Below are positions 22,507 through 31,883 of a DNA stretch of 37,240 nucleotides, in pieces. The first letter of the stretch is position 1. The number at the start of each line of letters is the position of its first letter. The notes under the pieces were generated by a model. It ran no database searches, had not been told where the DNA came from, and worked only from the letters and a program-made list of their open reading frames with translations. Made by a program: the position numbers and the translations under genes. The DNA is taken from positions 1 to 37,240 of the forward strand of contig QJWJ01000181.1 in the NCBI GenBank assembly GCA_003235365.1, read 5' to 3'. The DNA is from Deltaproteobacteria bacterium (lineage in GTDB: Bacteria > Myxococcota_A > Polyangia > Polyangiales > Polyangiaceae).

Positions 22507-23880
22507 ATGTCTCGGACCCCACTTCGCACTGCATTGACGTGGCTCGCTCTGGGCATGCTGCCATCGTGTGGCAAGAACCTCGTCGACAGCGAGTTCCAAG
22601 GGGACGCGGTGTTTCACGTCGATCAGTTCGTACTCTCGTACACTAACGGCACCGAGGCGGATGACTTCGAACACCCCACCTACGCGATGTTCTGGATGCC
22701 GGGCGGCATTCACGGAACTTCGTGCGATCTCCACGAACAACCGAACAGCAGTCGCCCGTTCACACAAGCCAAAGACGGCTTCAACCTATTCAGCCTACCC
22801 GATGATGACCTCTTGGCGAAGTCGCCGGGCGGCGCGGCGTACGGCTTCGCGCGAATCATCCCGTACGACGACCTCAACCAGAACGGCAAACTGGACGGCA
22901 ACGAACGGCTAATCGGCGACACGGTCCACGCCATCATCTACGCCCCGGAACGATTGTCGGCCAAGCAATCGCCAGTCGGTTTGGCGCTGAGCAAGGGCTT
23001 TCACGTCTCCACCGGGCTGCCGATCCCCTGCGACGCGCCCCAGCGCGGTCAGGACGACTGCGACGTGAACCTCGGAGCCGCCTGCTTCGGCTCAAGCGTG
23101 TGCGGCGACGACGGCGAATGCATGCACCCCGACTTGGGTTGGGCAAACGGCTACTGTGTTTTGCCCGCGACCGTAGGCGGCTGTAGTCCCCAAGGGGCGG
23201 CGCTGTACCTCGACAACGGCCCCAACAAGGCGCGGTTCTGGATCGCTGGCTGCACCAAAAACGCCGACTGCCGAACGGACGAAGGCTACTTCTGCGACCA
23301 GCTCATCGGCGGATGTGTGCCGGATGAAGCCTTGCCGGTCGTCGTGGGCAGAGCGTCGCCCGACAAGCTGTGTGTCGATTGGACGGTGACGAGCTTGGGT
23401 GGCGCGCCATCGGATTGCGTGCCGCCCGATCCCCGCTGTGATGGGATCCCAGGCGGAGGCGAGGCACCCTCGGATCGAAGCGAGCCCAACCAGACCGACG
23501 GCGGGATGCCGCCGCGTCCCGACGACGATGGCGAGGGTCCAGGGCCGATGCCGCCGCGCCCCGACGACGGTGGCATGCCACCAGGTGGCGGGGGCAATCC
23601 GCCGTCAGATTGCGTGCCGCCCGATCCCCGCTGTGACGGGATCCCAGGCGGAGGTGAAGACGCTAGCGGAGGAGACAAGCCACCGCCCGATGATTGTGTG
23701 CCGCCCGATCCCCGTTGTGACGGGATCCCGGGCGGGGGCGAGATGCCCGGCCCCGACGGCAAGATGCCCCCAGCGCAAGACGGTGACCGAGGCCTCGACG
23801 CTGCGGCACCGGCGCAAGACCCGTCCACCGACGGCCTCGGCGACGAGGCAGACGAGTTGGGGATCTGTTTGGTCGAGTGA
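22507..23880 (+). CDS. Cys-rich lipoprotein with three Pro/Asp/Gly repeats
   Basis: 457 residues. The signal ends in LGMLPSC with Cys21 as the probable lipid site. GAAGGGAAG lies about 13 bases before the ATG. Residues 25-170 form a beta-rich domain (FHVDQFVLSYTNGTE, YDDLNQNGKLDGNERLIGD, an EF-hand-like loop). Residues 175-290 are Cys-rich in paired form (CDVNLGAACFGSSVC, CTKNADC). The rest is low-complexity Pro/Asp/Gly, holding three copies of SDCVPPDPRCDGIPGGGE (one as DDCVPP). The protein ends DELGICLVE. It is probably outer-membrane attached with an extended linker tail. The C-terminal cysteines, two per repeat, could form a series of small loops. I do not recognise the family. It is divergent from the sigma/caspase operon. 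Confidence 0.8.
   Translation: MSRTPLRTALTWLALGMLPSCGKNLVDSEFQGDAVFHVDQFVLSYTNGTEADDFEHPTYAMFWMPGGIHGTSCDLHEQPNSSRPFTQAKDGFNLFSLPDDDLLAKSPGGAAYGFARIIPYDDLNQNGKLDGNERLIGDTVHAIIYAPERLSAKQSPVGLALSKGFHVSTGLPIPCDAPQRGQDDCDVNLGAACFGSSVCGDDGECMHPDLGWANGYCVLPATVGGCSPQGAALYLDNGPNKARFWIAGCTKNADCRTDEGYFCDQLIGGCVPDEALPVVVGRASPDKLCVDWTVTSLGGAPSDCVPPDPRCDGIPGGGEAPSDRSEPNQTDGGMPPRPDDDGEGPGPMPPRPDDGGMPPGGGGNPPSDCVPPDPRCDGIPGGGEDASGGDKPPPDDCVPPDPRCDGIPGGGEMPGPDGKMPPAQDGDRGLDAAAPAQDPSTDGLGDEADELGICLVE
23413..23741 (+). repeat. Three near-identical 50-bp coding repeats
   Basis: Copies at 23413-23462, 23608-23657 and 23692-23741 begin GATTGCGTGCCGCCCGATCC or a close variant and differ at only a few positions, including synonymous ones. 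Spacings of 195 and 84 bases keep the reading frame. DNA-level identity suggests recent duplication. Confidence 0.8.
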
Positions 23881-24006
23881 CTGTGAGCGCGTGCTTCGAG
23901 CCACACTCACCGGCCATTGCAGTTTTCCACCGACCCATCTCGGCCCTGCGACGGGCGTGGTCAGGCGGCGAGTGATCGCAAAGTCGGGCCCGCGCATGTA
24001 GCAGGC

Positions 24007-25479
24007 ATGAAACCGAAGGTCGCGGCCGCATGGCTCGCGGGCTGCTGCGTATTGGGCGCCTGCGGGGACGACGACACCACCGAAGATGAAGATGTCACGG
24101 CCACTGCGCCCAGTGCACCTGCTGGGCCCTCGACGTCTGAGGCGAAGAGCAGTCCGTCGACGATCTCCGGGCCCGCGGGAGACTCGTCCGAGCCAGTGCC
24201 GCCGGTAAACGGCCCTCCACCGTCGCCCGACACCCCATCACCCGGCGCAAGTACCGGCAGCAACGACACCTCGATCACCGAGCCGGTGCCTGACGCTGGC
24301 GTCGCTGCCCCCTCCCCCGCCGCGACGGGCCCTGACCAAGACGAACCCGCGACGGACACACCCAGGAGCGACGATGATGCGGGTCTCTCGATCCCCGACC
24401 CCGAAGGCCCCGACCCGGAAGTGGACGGCCCCGATCTGCAACCCGAGACCGGCGATTGTGTCGTGCCACCGCCGCTGAGCGGGGTGATCGGCTACGGCTC
24501 GAAGACGACCGGTGGGGGCAATGCAGTCCCCGTCGTGGTCGGCAGCTTCGCGGAAGCCGAAACCGCCCTCGCCAACTACCGCAGCGCGTTCAAGGAGGGT
24601 ACGCAGAGCTCACTGGTGATCCGCTACACCGGCAAGTTCGACTACTCGACGATCAGTGACGTGTGTCGGCAGCACACGCTCGATTCGCAAATCCTCCAGA
24701 TCAAGGAGATGGAAAACGTGACGTTCGAGGGGGCGGAGGGGTCCAGTGCCAACTTTGGCATCAAGATCAACCGCGCCAAGAACGTCATCGTGCGCAACAT
24801 GACCATGGGCCTGTTGCCGGGAGGCGGTGATTCGGATGCCATCACCATCGAAGGCAACGGCACCAACGGTGACGTCGAGCACGTGTGGATCGATCACAAC
24901 GACCTGTTCAGCTCGACCAAGGACGACTGCGACGGCGCCGGGGACACCGAATTCGACGGCCTGATCGACATCAAGAAGGGCGCCCGCTACATCACCATCT
25001 CGTACAACTACATTCACGATCACCAAAAGACCGGATTGATCGGTCACAGCGACTCGGACGACATGGATCGTTACATCACGTTCCACCACAATTGGTACGA
25101 GAACGTCGTCTCACGCACGCCCCTGCATCGATTCGGGTATGTTCACTTGTTCAACAACTACTTCGACCACATCCTCAGTAGCGGCATCAACGTACGCATG
25201 GGTGGGGTCGCGTTGATCGAGTCGAACTACTTCGAAAACGCCGCCAATCCCGTCACCTCCCGCTACAGCGACGAAGTCGGATACTGGGACCTTCGGGACA
25301 ACTTCGTCGGCGAGGGCATCACCTGGACGACCGAATCGGATACCTTGGCGAACGCCGAAGACTGGCAGTCCACGGCTTCGTTTCCAGCGAGCGAACTGGA
25401 CTATTCCTACGCGCCCGACGACGCGCGCTGCACCAAGCAGATCGTCATGGCCCAGGCCGGAGCGAAGCTCTCTCTTTAG
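24007..25479 (+). CDS. Lipoprotein pectate lyase (PL1-type right-handed beta-helix)
   Basis: 490 residues from ATG 24007, chosen for the signal MKPKVAAAWLAGCCVLGAC with a lipobox at Cys19. Residues 22-150 are a Pro/Ser/Thr/Asp linker. The lyase domain runs from about 152 to the end: GVIGYGSKTTGG, NVTFEGAEGSS, the WIDHNDL motif, DGLIDIKKGARYITISYNY, and the catalytic region FHHNWYENVVSRTPLHRFG. These are signatures of polysaccharide lyase family 1, which cleaves polygalacturonate by beta-elimination with calcium. Lipid anchoring plus the long linker would display the enzyme on the cell surface. No pectin-uptake genes are near, so it may act in scavenging or in attack on plant or algal material. 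The substrate is inferred from the family. Confidence 0.9.
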   Translation: MKPKVAAAWLAGCCVLGACGDDDTTEDEDVTATAPSAPAGPSTSEAKSSPSTISGPAGDSSEPVPPVNGPPPSPDTPSPGASTGSNDTSITEPVPDAGVAAPSPAATGPDQDEPATDTPRSDDDAGLSIPDPEGPDPEVDGPDLQPETGDCVVPPPLSGVIGYGSKTTGGGNAVPVVVGSFAEAETALANYRSAFKEGTQSSLVIRYTGKFDYSTISDVCRQHTLDSQILQIKEMENVTFEGAEGSSANFGIKINRAKNVIVRNMTMGLLPGGGDSDAITIEGNGTNGDVEHVWIDHNDLFSSTKDDCDGAGDTEFDGLIDIKKGARYITISYNYIHDHQKTGLIGHSDSDDMDRYITFHHNWYENVVSRTPLHRFGYVHLFNNYFDHILSSGINVRMGGVALIESNYFENAANPVTSRYSDEVGYWDLRDNFVGEGITWTTESDTLANAEDWQSTASFPASELDYSYAPDDARCTKQIVMAQAGAKLSL

Positions 25480-25656
25480 CTGGGGCCATCGTTCACCCGA
25501 TGACGCCCCGCACCCGAGTCTGAAATTCTCGCCGCGACGAGGTCGCCGCTCAGTTCATCGCGCGCGCGGCGGGTGTAGAGATGGTCATCAACGACGAACG
25601 GAGCGTTCGCGTCAGCGCGACCTGCCAACGGCAAGCGCGCGTGTTATGAGTGGCCG

Positions 25657-27108
25657 ATGTGGCGGCTCCCCCGCAGACTCGGTTGGCTCCTGTGCGCGAG
25701 CACGTTGGTCGCTTGTTCCACCAGCACGGCGACCACCACCACCCCCGAAAGCCCCGCTCGTCGCGAGACGAACACTCCCCGAACAGCTGAGCTCCAGCGA
25801 GACGCCACGCTGGCCGAGCAACTGGATGCGATTGCGCAACGTGCGCTCGACGAATCCAAAGGTCTCGTCGCGGGCTTTGCCGTCGCAGTGAGTTACCGAG
25901 GCGAGATGATCCTCGACCGCGGCTACGGTCTGGCGGACGTGGAGCGCCAAGCCCCAGTATCGCCGAACAGTGTGTTTCGGATCGGCTCGGTCACCAAGCA
26001 GTTCACCGCAGCCGCGATCATGAAGCTCGCCGAGCGCGGACTCCTCGCAGTCGACGACCCGCTGAGACGACACCTGCCGGCCTACCCGACCCACGACCAA
26101 CCGATCACTCTGCGCCACTTGCTCACGCACACGTCGGGGATCGTCAGCTACACGGACTTGCCGTGGTTCAAGCAAGTGGAAGCGCGAGCGGTACCACAGG
26201 CGGAGTTCAGCTCGCGCTTCGGTGCCGAACGCCTGCGCTTCGAGCCGGGAAGCGAGTGGGCTTACAGCAATTCGGGGTACTACTTGCTCGGGCTCGTGAT
26301 CGCCGAGACATCCGGGCAAAGCTACGCGCAATTCCTCCAGCGCGAGGTGCTACCGCAGTCACTGCGCGGCATTCGAGCGTGCCCGGATCGACAAGACTAC
26401 CCCAACGCCGCCCGAGGTTACGCGGTCGACGAAGGGCAACTGATTACCGCCATGCCGCTGTCCATGGCGCAACCCTATGCCGCCGGCGCATTGTGCAGCA
26501 CCGCCGCGGATCTCGTCCATTGGAGCCGAGCGTTGCTCTCCGGGTCAATCGTAGGCCAGGCGAGCGTGCGGCAGATGACCACGCCCGCAGTGCTGAGCGA
26601 CGGGCGAGCAACCCGCTACGGCTTCGGGCTGACCATCGACCAGCTCGCGACCCACCGGCGCGTCTCACACAACGGCGGCATCAACGGTTTCTCGAGCAGC
26701 TTGGAAGCCTACCCCGATGACGACCTGTTCATCGCCGTGCTCGTCAACACCGAGGGGCTACGGGCCCTGACCGTTTCCGAGCGCCTGGCGAGGCAGGTGC
26801 TCTCGGTCCCCATCGCGGATCTGCCGGTTTCGCCGACCGAGGCGGCAGCGGTGGTGGGTACTTACGACCTGCCCGACCTGAAGCAGACACTCACCATCTC
26901 TCATCGCGACGCGAAACTGTGGCTAACTGCCGGCTCGAAACCGGACCGGCGCACTCAGCTCCTCAACCAGGGCGACGGGCTGTACCTGCAGCCAACCATG
27001 GAGTTGCAGATCCGTTTCGAAGTCGTCGGCGACGAGGCTCGCATCGTCGTCAGTCAGGGCGGCGCCGTGCTGGTAGGTGCGCGCTCGAGCCGTGTGACGC
27101 CGGAATAG
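25657..27108 (+). CDS. Serine hydrolase of the beta-lactamase/peptidase S12 family (lipoprotein)
   Basis: 483 residues. The signal ends in LVACSTS with Cys20 as the lipid site, followed by a Thr/Pro linker. The active-site Ser111 is in SVTK (SxxK), Tyr203 in YSN (YxN), and the third motif is HNGG, as in class C beta-lactamases, DD-peptidases and related esterases. Neighbouring family landmarks are FRIGSVTKQFTAAAIM, LRHLLTHTSGI and FEPGSEWAYSNSGYYLLG. A small C-terminal beta domain (VVGTYDLPDLKQTLTIS) is common in this group. It is expected in the periplasm or on the surface. Whether it acts on peptidoglycan stems, D-amino-acid peptides or esters cannot be told, so resistance to beta-lactams should not be assumed. 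The 177-base gap after the lyase argues against tight coupling. Confidence 0.88.
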   Translation: MWRLPRRLGWLLCASTLVACSTSTATTTTPESPARRETNTPRTAELQRDATLAEQLDAIAQRALDESKGLVAGFAVAVSYRGEMILDRGYGLADVERQAPVSPNSVFRIGSVTKQFTAAAIMKLAERGLLAVDDPLRRHLPAYPTHDQPITLRHLLTHTSGIVSYTDLPWFKQVEARAVPQAEFSSRFGAERLRFEPGSEWAYSNSGYYLLGLVIAETSGQSYAQFLQREVLPQSLRGIRACPDRQDYPNAARGYAVDEGQLITAMPLSMAQPYAAGALCSTAADLVHWSRALLSGSIVGQASVRQMTTPAVLSDGRATRYGFGLTIDQLATHRRVSHNGGINGFSSSLEAYPDDDLFIAVLVNTEGLRALTVSERLARQVLSVPIADLPVSPTEAAAVVGTYDLPDLKQTLTISHRDAKLWLTAGSKPDRRTQLLNQGDGLYLQPTMELQIRFEVVGDEARIVVSQGGAVLVGARSSRVTPE

Positions 27109-27135
27109 TGAGCACGTGTCGGGCTCGGCACGCGT

Positions 27136-28827
27136 TCAATCGCCCCCCGCACCCTCTCGCAACCCGATCAGGCGGTACACCATGACCTCTTGGTCGCGCC
27201 CCTTGACCTTGATCTTCTGCAACGCCTCGGCCTCCACGTCGGGTTCGACGCGCTGATACAGGTCCTCGGAAAGCAGAATGTCGCACGCCAGCTCCTTGGT
27301 CATGCCCTCGAGGCGCGACGCCAGGTTCACCGTGTCTCCGATGACCGTGTACTCCATGCGCTGTGAGTGCCCCATGTTGCCAGCGACGACCTGGCCCGAA
27401 TGCAAGCCGATGCCCGCCCTGATTTCCGGCAAACCACGAGCGCGAAAGTCCTCGTTGATGGCCGCCAAGCGCCCGCGCATTTCCAACGCGGCGCGCACGG
27501 CGCGAAGCGGATCTTTGGGATCGGGCACTGGTGCCCCAAACACGGCCATGATCGCATCGCCGATGAACTTGTCGACCACACCTTGGTGGTTCATCACGCT
27601 CTCGACCATGCCGGAGAAGTACTCGTTGAGAAAGTCGAGCAGCGCCCTCGGCTCCATGCGTTCGCTAATCGACGTGAACGAGCGGATGTCAGAGAACAAC
27701 ACCGTCGCGGGCACCAATTGCCCGCCGAGTTGTTGCTCTCCGCTCATCAAATGGTCGGCTACTTGTCGCGTCAAGTAGCGCCCGAACGTCTCCTTGAGTC
27801 GATCCCGCTCTTGTAGCCCCTGTACCATTTCGTTGAAGTTCACCGTGAGCGACTCGAGTTCGTCGTTGGTGCGCAGCACGGGGGCCAAGGTGTAGTCTCC
27901 CTGCTTCACACGGCCGGCGGCGTCCGAAATGCCTTTGACGCTGCGCGCGATGCGTCCGGCAAAGCTCAGGGCAAAGCCCAGAACCACTACTGTCAAGCCA
28001 CCGAGCAAGCCGAGCTGCTTCCACAGCGCGGCGCGCGAGCGGTCGCGCAATTCGGTCACGTCGTGCGCGGCGGTCAACTCGGCCACCACGCCGTCTCGCT
28101 GCAGCGCTGCCGGTTGGAAGCTCTTGACGGCCCACAGTCGCCCGGCGCGTTCCCGAAACGCAACTTGTCCGTCGGTCGAACGCAGACCGGGTGCGGCGTG
28201 ATCCGTCGCGGCCGCCACGTGCTGACCGTTCACGTTCAACGCCAAGTCTGCGTCGACGCGTCGCCCCAGATAGGAAATGTAGCCGTCGGTGACGGGCGAA
28301 AACACGGCCATCGCGCCGACTTGCTTGCCCTCCGCGTCGCGGATGGGCATGGCCGACACCAGGGTGTACGCACTGCCGGACTTGGTCGTGATCGGGATCA
28401 AACCTTCGAGCTCTTTGCCCGCGAGCAGGTCCACGAAGGCGGGGCTGCTCTGCGCTGCCAACGACAGCGGACCGTCCTCGGGATTGCCCGCCGCGAGAAC
28501 TCGCCCCTGGGCGTCGGAGAGCAACACCACTCGACGACGGTACGCCTTCTTCAGCGGCGTCAGGTAGCGCTCGATCGCAGCCTGATCACCACGCGCCAGC
28601 ACGCGCGCGAGGTAGGCGTTCTCGGCCGCCATCACCAACGGCGCTTGTCGCCCTTTGAGGGTATCGTCGAGGATGCGTTCGAAACGATCGTTGGCGCCGT
28701 CGACGACCTCCCCGACCTGCGCCAGCAAGTCTTTTCGAGCCTGCAAGCCGCTGTACAGGGCCCCGACGAACGCCGGCACCATCGACCCCAGAATCAACAC
28801 GGTCAGCTTGAGCCTTACCGATTTCAC
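27136..28827 (-). CDS. Membrane class III adenylate cyclase with periplasmic sensor and HAMP
   Basis: 563 residues from GTG 28827. The frame opens farther upstream, but the membrane helix begins at once here (MKSVRLKLTVLILGSMVPAF). A second helix lies at about 274-293 (GLTVVVLGFALSFA). The 240 residues between form a periplasmic sensor like dCache/CHASE-type domains. A HAMP linker follows (RIARSVKGISDAAGRVKQGDY). The catalytic domain from about 370 shows LFSDIRSFTSISERM with metal-binding Asp380, VDKFIGDAIMAVFGAP with Lys420 and Asp424, and YTVIGDTVNLASRLEG, a Lys/Asp pair that favours ATP. It should make cAMP in response to an external signal. It diverges from the TPR-methyltransferase gene with about 100 bases between. 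Confidence 0.9.
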   Translation of the reverse strand: MKSVRLKLTVLILGSMVPAFVGALYSGLQARKDLLAQVGEVVDGANDRFERILDDTLKGRQAPLVMAAENAYLARVLARGDQAAIERYLTPLKKAYRRRVVLLSDAQGRVLAAGNPEDGPLSLAAQSSPAFVDLLAGKELEGLIPITTKSGSAYTLVSAMPIRDAEGKQVGAMAVFSPVTDGYISYLGRRVDADLALNVNGQHVAAATDHAAPGLRSTDGQVAFRERAGRLWAVKSFQPAALQRDGVVAELTAAHDVTELRDRSRAALWKQLGLLGGLTVVVLGFALSFAGRIARSVKGISDAAGRVKQGDYTLAPVLRTNDELESLTVNFNEMVQGLQERDRLKETFGRYLTRQVADHLMSGEQQLGGQLVPATVLFSDIRSFTSISERMEPRALLDFLNEYFSGMVESVMNHQGVVDKFIGDAIMAVFGAPVPDPKDPLRAVRAALEMRGRLAAINEDFRARGLPEIRAGIGLHSGQVVAGNMGHSQRMEYTVIGDTVNLASRLEGMTKELACDILLSEDLYQRVEPDVEAEALQKIKVKGRDQEVMVYRLIGLREGAGGD

Positions 28828-28924
28828 GGCGGCGAGTGTGGTCGGCTTTGATGCCGGACACAAGCGCCACGCGCCGCATCGAAAAGCGTTGCATGACCGA
28901 AGCAAAAGTGGTGGTCATGGCGTC

Positions 28925-30211
28925 GTGTCACGCTTGTCTCGCGCCGGTGGTGCCCGAAAAGTGCCGGTGCGCTATCGGCAAGACCAAGACGAATCGCCGG
29001 TGTTGCGCGCGGCCCTGCGAGCACACAAGGCCGGGCAATCGACGGCCGCGCTCCACGGCTACGAACGCCGGTTGCAGCAGGACGCGAGCTGTCTCGATGC
29101 ATGGATGAACCTGGGCTCGCTTCAAGCCCGGGCGGGCCGAGCCGAGGAAGCCGCCCGAGCGTTTCGCCATGCCGCGAACCTGGCTCCCCACGACGCGCGA
29201 GTGTTCCGAGACATCGGCATCGGCTTGCTCACCATCGGCCGCCTTGCCGACGCGGCGCGCGCACTGGAGCACTCGGTACGACAGGCGCCGGAGCTCGTCG
29301 GCAGTTGGCTTCATCTCGCCCGCACACGGCTCGAGGTTTCCGACCGTGCTTCGGCGGTAGCGGCGGCGCAGCGTGCGACGGCCCTTCGCCACGACGATCC
29401 TTCCGCTTGGTTGCTACTGGCCCGATGTGCCTACGACGACGACAGTCCCCTGCCGGCGCTGAACGCACTGCACCGGGCCGAACGCTGTTCGCGACCGCTC
29501 CCGGAGGTGCGTGTCTTTCACTGGTTGCTATCTCGACGCGCCCGCGCCAACGGCCATGCCGTCGATTCATCCGAAGCCATCAACCACGACGCGTCCGCGC
29601 TGCTGGCTGACGCGCCACAGCTGTACGATCTGGTCGATGCTGCCCAGCACCTCGATCGACGCATGGCGAACGCGCGCTGGCTGTCCAGTGCGCGCGACAC
29701 GCTGCGCTTTGCCGCCTCGGCCGCGCCCCGACAGGGCAACGTCGTGGAATTGGGAGTGTTTCATGGGGTGTCGTTGCGCTGGCTCGCTGAATGCCGCCCC
29801 GGCTCGGTGCACGGCTTCGACAGTTTCGTCGGGCTGCCCAGCGACTGGGATCCAGTGCCCGAAGGTCGGTTCACGACGGCCGGTCGCGTGCCTCGAGGCA
29901 TCGATGCCCAGTTCTGGGTAGGCACGTTCGATGAACAATTGCCGCGATTCGTCGCGCAGCATCCCGAACCCATTGCCCTGCTGCACGTCGACAGCGACCT
30001 GTACGAAAGTGCACGCGTGGGCCTGGCACACTTGAGCCCCCTGCTCGCTCCCGGAAGTGTGTTGATCTTCGACGAGTACTTCGGGCATCACAGCTGGCGG
30101 CAGGACGAGTTTCGCGCCTTCGCAGAAGCCGTGAGCGAACACGGTTGGCGCTACGAAACCATCGCCGCCAATCCGTTCACGGGTCAGGCAGTCGTGCGTC
30201 TCGAAGAGTGA
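28925..30211 (+). CDS. TPR protein fused to a class I SAM-dependent methyltransferase (TylF/MycF-like)
   Basis: About 428 residues from GTG 28925; another GTG nearby is possible and the start is uncertain. The N-terminal ~200 residues are four to five TPR-like helical pairs (AWMNLGSLQARAGRAEEAA, DIGIGLLTIGRLADAAR, SWLHLARTRLEVSDR). The C-terminal domain is a methyltransferase: NVVELGVFHGVSLRWL is the SAM-binding glycine loop, VHGFDSFVGLP the acidic second strand, LLHVDSDLYES the metal-site region and LIFDEYFGHHSWRQDE the motif typical of macrocin-O-methyltransferase relatives. These methylate sugar hydroxyls in antibiotics and surface glycans. The TPR part may present a protein partner. It is cytoplasmic, without signal or membrane segment. 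Substrate unknown. Confidence 0.82.
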   Translation: MSRLSRAGGARKVPVRYRQDQDESPVLRAALRAHKAGQSTAALHGYERRLQQDASCLDAWMNLGSLQARAGRAEEAARAFRHAANLAPHDARVFRDIGIGLLTIGRLADAARALEHSVRQAPELVGSWLHLARTRLEVSDRASAVAAAQRATALRHDDPSAWLLLARCAYDDDSPLPALNALHRAERCSRPLPEVRVFHWLLSRRARANGHAVDSSEAINHDASALLADAPQLYDLVDAAQHLDRRMANARWLSSARDTLRFAASAAPRQGNVVELGVFHGVSLRWLAECRPGSVHGFDSFVGLPSDWDPVPEGRFTTAGRVPRGIDAQFWVGTFDEQLPRFVAQHPEPIALLHVDSDLYESARVGLAHLSPLLAPGSVLIFDEYFGHHSWRQDEFRAFAEAVSEHGWRYETIAANPFTGQAVVRLEE

Positions 30212-30241
30212 GTTCCGGATGATTCGAGGTTGGGTTGGACT

Positions 30242-30275
30242 CGAGACGCGGCACGTCGATGCGCGACGCGTCTCG
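30242..30275. terminator. 9-bp hairpin between convergent genes, same stem as at 19174
   Basis: CGAGACGCG and CGCGTCTCG pair perfectly around a 16-base loop, 30 bases past the methyltransferase stop and 70 bases from the stop of the converging lipoprotein gene. The stem equals the core of the 19174-19217 hairpin, while the loop sequence differs. A bidirectional terminator is likely. Confidence 0.6.
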
Positions 30276-30345
30276 GCCCAGCCGTCGCGGTGCGGCGCGC
30301 CCGCGCTCGCCCACGACGATCGTGCAGGCGTGTGAGTACGACTCC

Positions 30346-31812
30346 TCAGCGAACCGGAGACCAGACGGGGCCGTTCGTCGGGTTGCCGGCGCTGCTCGAG
30401 GTCACGCCGCCGAGCGGATCCCCGCAGGGGCGCGTCGAGCGCGTGTGATAGACCTCACCGGAAAACGCATCGCCCTCGATCGTGCCAGTGATCGCCGTCC
30501 CGAGTAGACAGTGCTCTGGATCCGGCGCCGGCTCGTAGTCCCCCTCGATGAGCACGGTTCCGAGCGGGTTGCCCCCGTCTTCGGGAACGACCACCTGTAC
30601 ACGAAAGGTGAACTTCGAATCATCGACGACCTCGAGCTGCAGGCGCTGCCACGTCTCGTCGAACCGCCCGTCTGCGGTGGTGAGGCGAGCGCGCGCTTCA
30701 GCCATGACCGTGCCGAAGCAGGAGGCGTCGATGTCCAAAGCGAAACCTGGATTGGGTTCACGCAGCACGTCGTAGACGCGCACTTCCGACAGCTCCATGG
30801 TGATGGTGCTGGGTTCGCCCTCCAAGTAACGGATCTGAGCGCTGAACTGGCGTTCCAGTGCCGCGCGCACGGAGCTGGCGGTCATGCCATTGACTTCCGA
30901 GATGTCCGCCCCGACGAGAGGACGCCAGTCTTCGAGGCACATCGCCCCAGCCGACTGCTCGCACGACTGCCAACACTCCTGCATGGTTTCGAAACTGCCG
31001 GCCCAAGGACAGCGCTCGACGTATTCGCAGCGGCCCAGCTGATTGTTGAATTGAACCAGCGACTGGACTCTGCAATCGAGGCCCACACCGGGAGGAGGTT
31101 GGTCGCACTGCGACTGCTGCACGCACTCGAGCTCCCCGCAATCGGCCACGGGTCGCAAGCGCTCGTCGAATTCGCACGATGGCGCCGCCGCCTCAGGCGC
31201 CGCCTCGCACAGCCCCACGGACCATCCAGTTGCTGCCGCGCGACAGCGCCCCCGATCGCAAACGTGATCGGCAGACAGCACGGCACAATCGGCGTCCTCC
31301 CCGCAGTGCAGTTCGCACACGTTGGTCGCCAGGGCCGTCCTGCACGACTGAGGGTCGACGGGTTGCAGGTCGGAGCACAATGCGCGTTTGCCGAATTGCA
31401 AGCATTCGGCCTCCTCGTCGCAGGCGCGCGTGCACACCCCACAGACACAGCTCAACCCGTCCGCACACCCGCCGCCACAGAACGCGAGCCAGGGCGAGGG
31501 CAGATTGGCTCCCTCACCGGGGGGTGCCGCTGGGCTACTGCCGGGGCCCATCGGGTTGGCGCCACCAGCGTCGCCGGGGTCATTGGTGGGAGCGGCTCCG
31601 CCGCCGTCGGGCTGGCTCGTCGGTGTTTGCATGACCTCCAGCCCATCCGTCCCCGACTGGCCACCTTGATTGCAGCCGAATGCCGCGCAGACAATGGGCA
31701 CCGCGAACCGACTTGCGAGGTACCTTGGCCGCGAGTCGGCCCCGACCCCGTGCCGTGCCGATGCCCCGCCCTGCGGCGCTTCGTTCCAACTGCGATTCCA
31801 CGACTTGCCCAT
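30346..31812 (-). CDS. Cys-rich lipoprotein (488 aa)
   Basis: ATG 31812 gives an n-region of about 35 residues, then a hydrophobic stretch and lipobox (ASRFAVPIVCAAFGC) with the probable lipid Cys near residue 48; a shorter start may exist. A Gly/Pro/Ala linker follows. Residues ~120-250 hold about 20 cysteines in EGF/trefoil-like spacing (FCGGGCADGLSCVCGVC, LHCGEDADC). Another cluster comes at ~255-350 (CEYVERCPW, CWQSCEQ). The C-terminal 150 residues are a cysteine-poor beta-rich domain (ALERQFSAQIRYLEG, LQLEVVDDSKFTFRVQVVV, VLIEGDYEP). I do not recognise the family. A long open frame exists on the opposite strand but lacks any start or domain. The gene diverges from the regulator at 31915. 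Confidence 0.75.
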   Translation of the reverse strand: MGKSWNRSWNEAPQGGASARHGVGADSRPRYLASRFAVPIVCAAFGCNQGGQSGTDGLEVMQTPTSQPDGGGAAPTNDPGDAGGANPMGPGSSPAAPPGEGANLPSPWLAFCGGGCADGLSCVCGVCTRACDEEAECLQFGKRALCSDLQPVDPQSCRTALATNVCELHCGEDADCAVLSADHVCDRGRCRAAATGWSVGLCEAAPEAAAPSCEFDERLRPVADCGELECVQQSQCDQPPPGVGLDCRVQSLVQFNNQLGRCEYVERCPWAGSFETMQECWQSCEQSAGAMCLEDWRPLVGADISEVNGMTASSVRAALERQFSAQIRYLEGEPSTITMELSEVRVYDVLREPNPGFALDIDASCFGTVMAEARARLTTADGRFDETWQRLQLEVVDDSKFTFRVQVVVPEDGGNPLGTVLIEGDYEPAPDPEHCLLGTAITGTIEGDAFSGEVYHTRSTRPCGDPLGGVTSSSAGNPTNGPVWSPVR

Positions 31813-31883
31813 GGCTTTGGTTTCCACCGAGACGCGGCACTGAGCAAGCTTCGAGTTGTCAAAACTCGCACAAACTCCAGCCA

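Noticed and set aside
23413..23741. Considered as a CRISPR-like array
   Set aside because: Repeat spacings differ (195 and 84 bases), copies are in frame inside a gene, and no cas gene is present.
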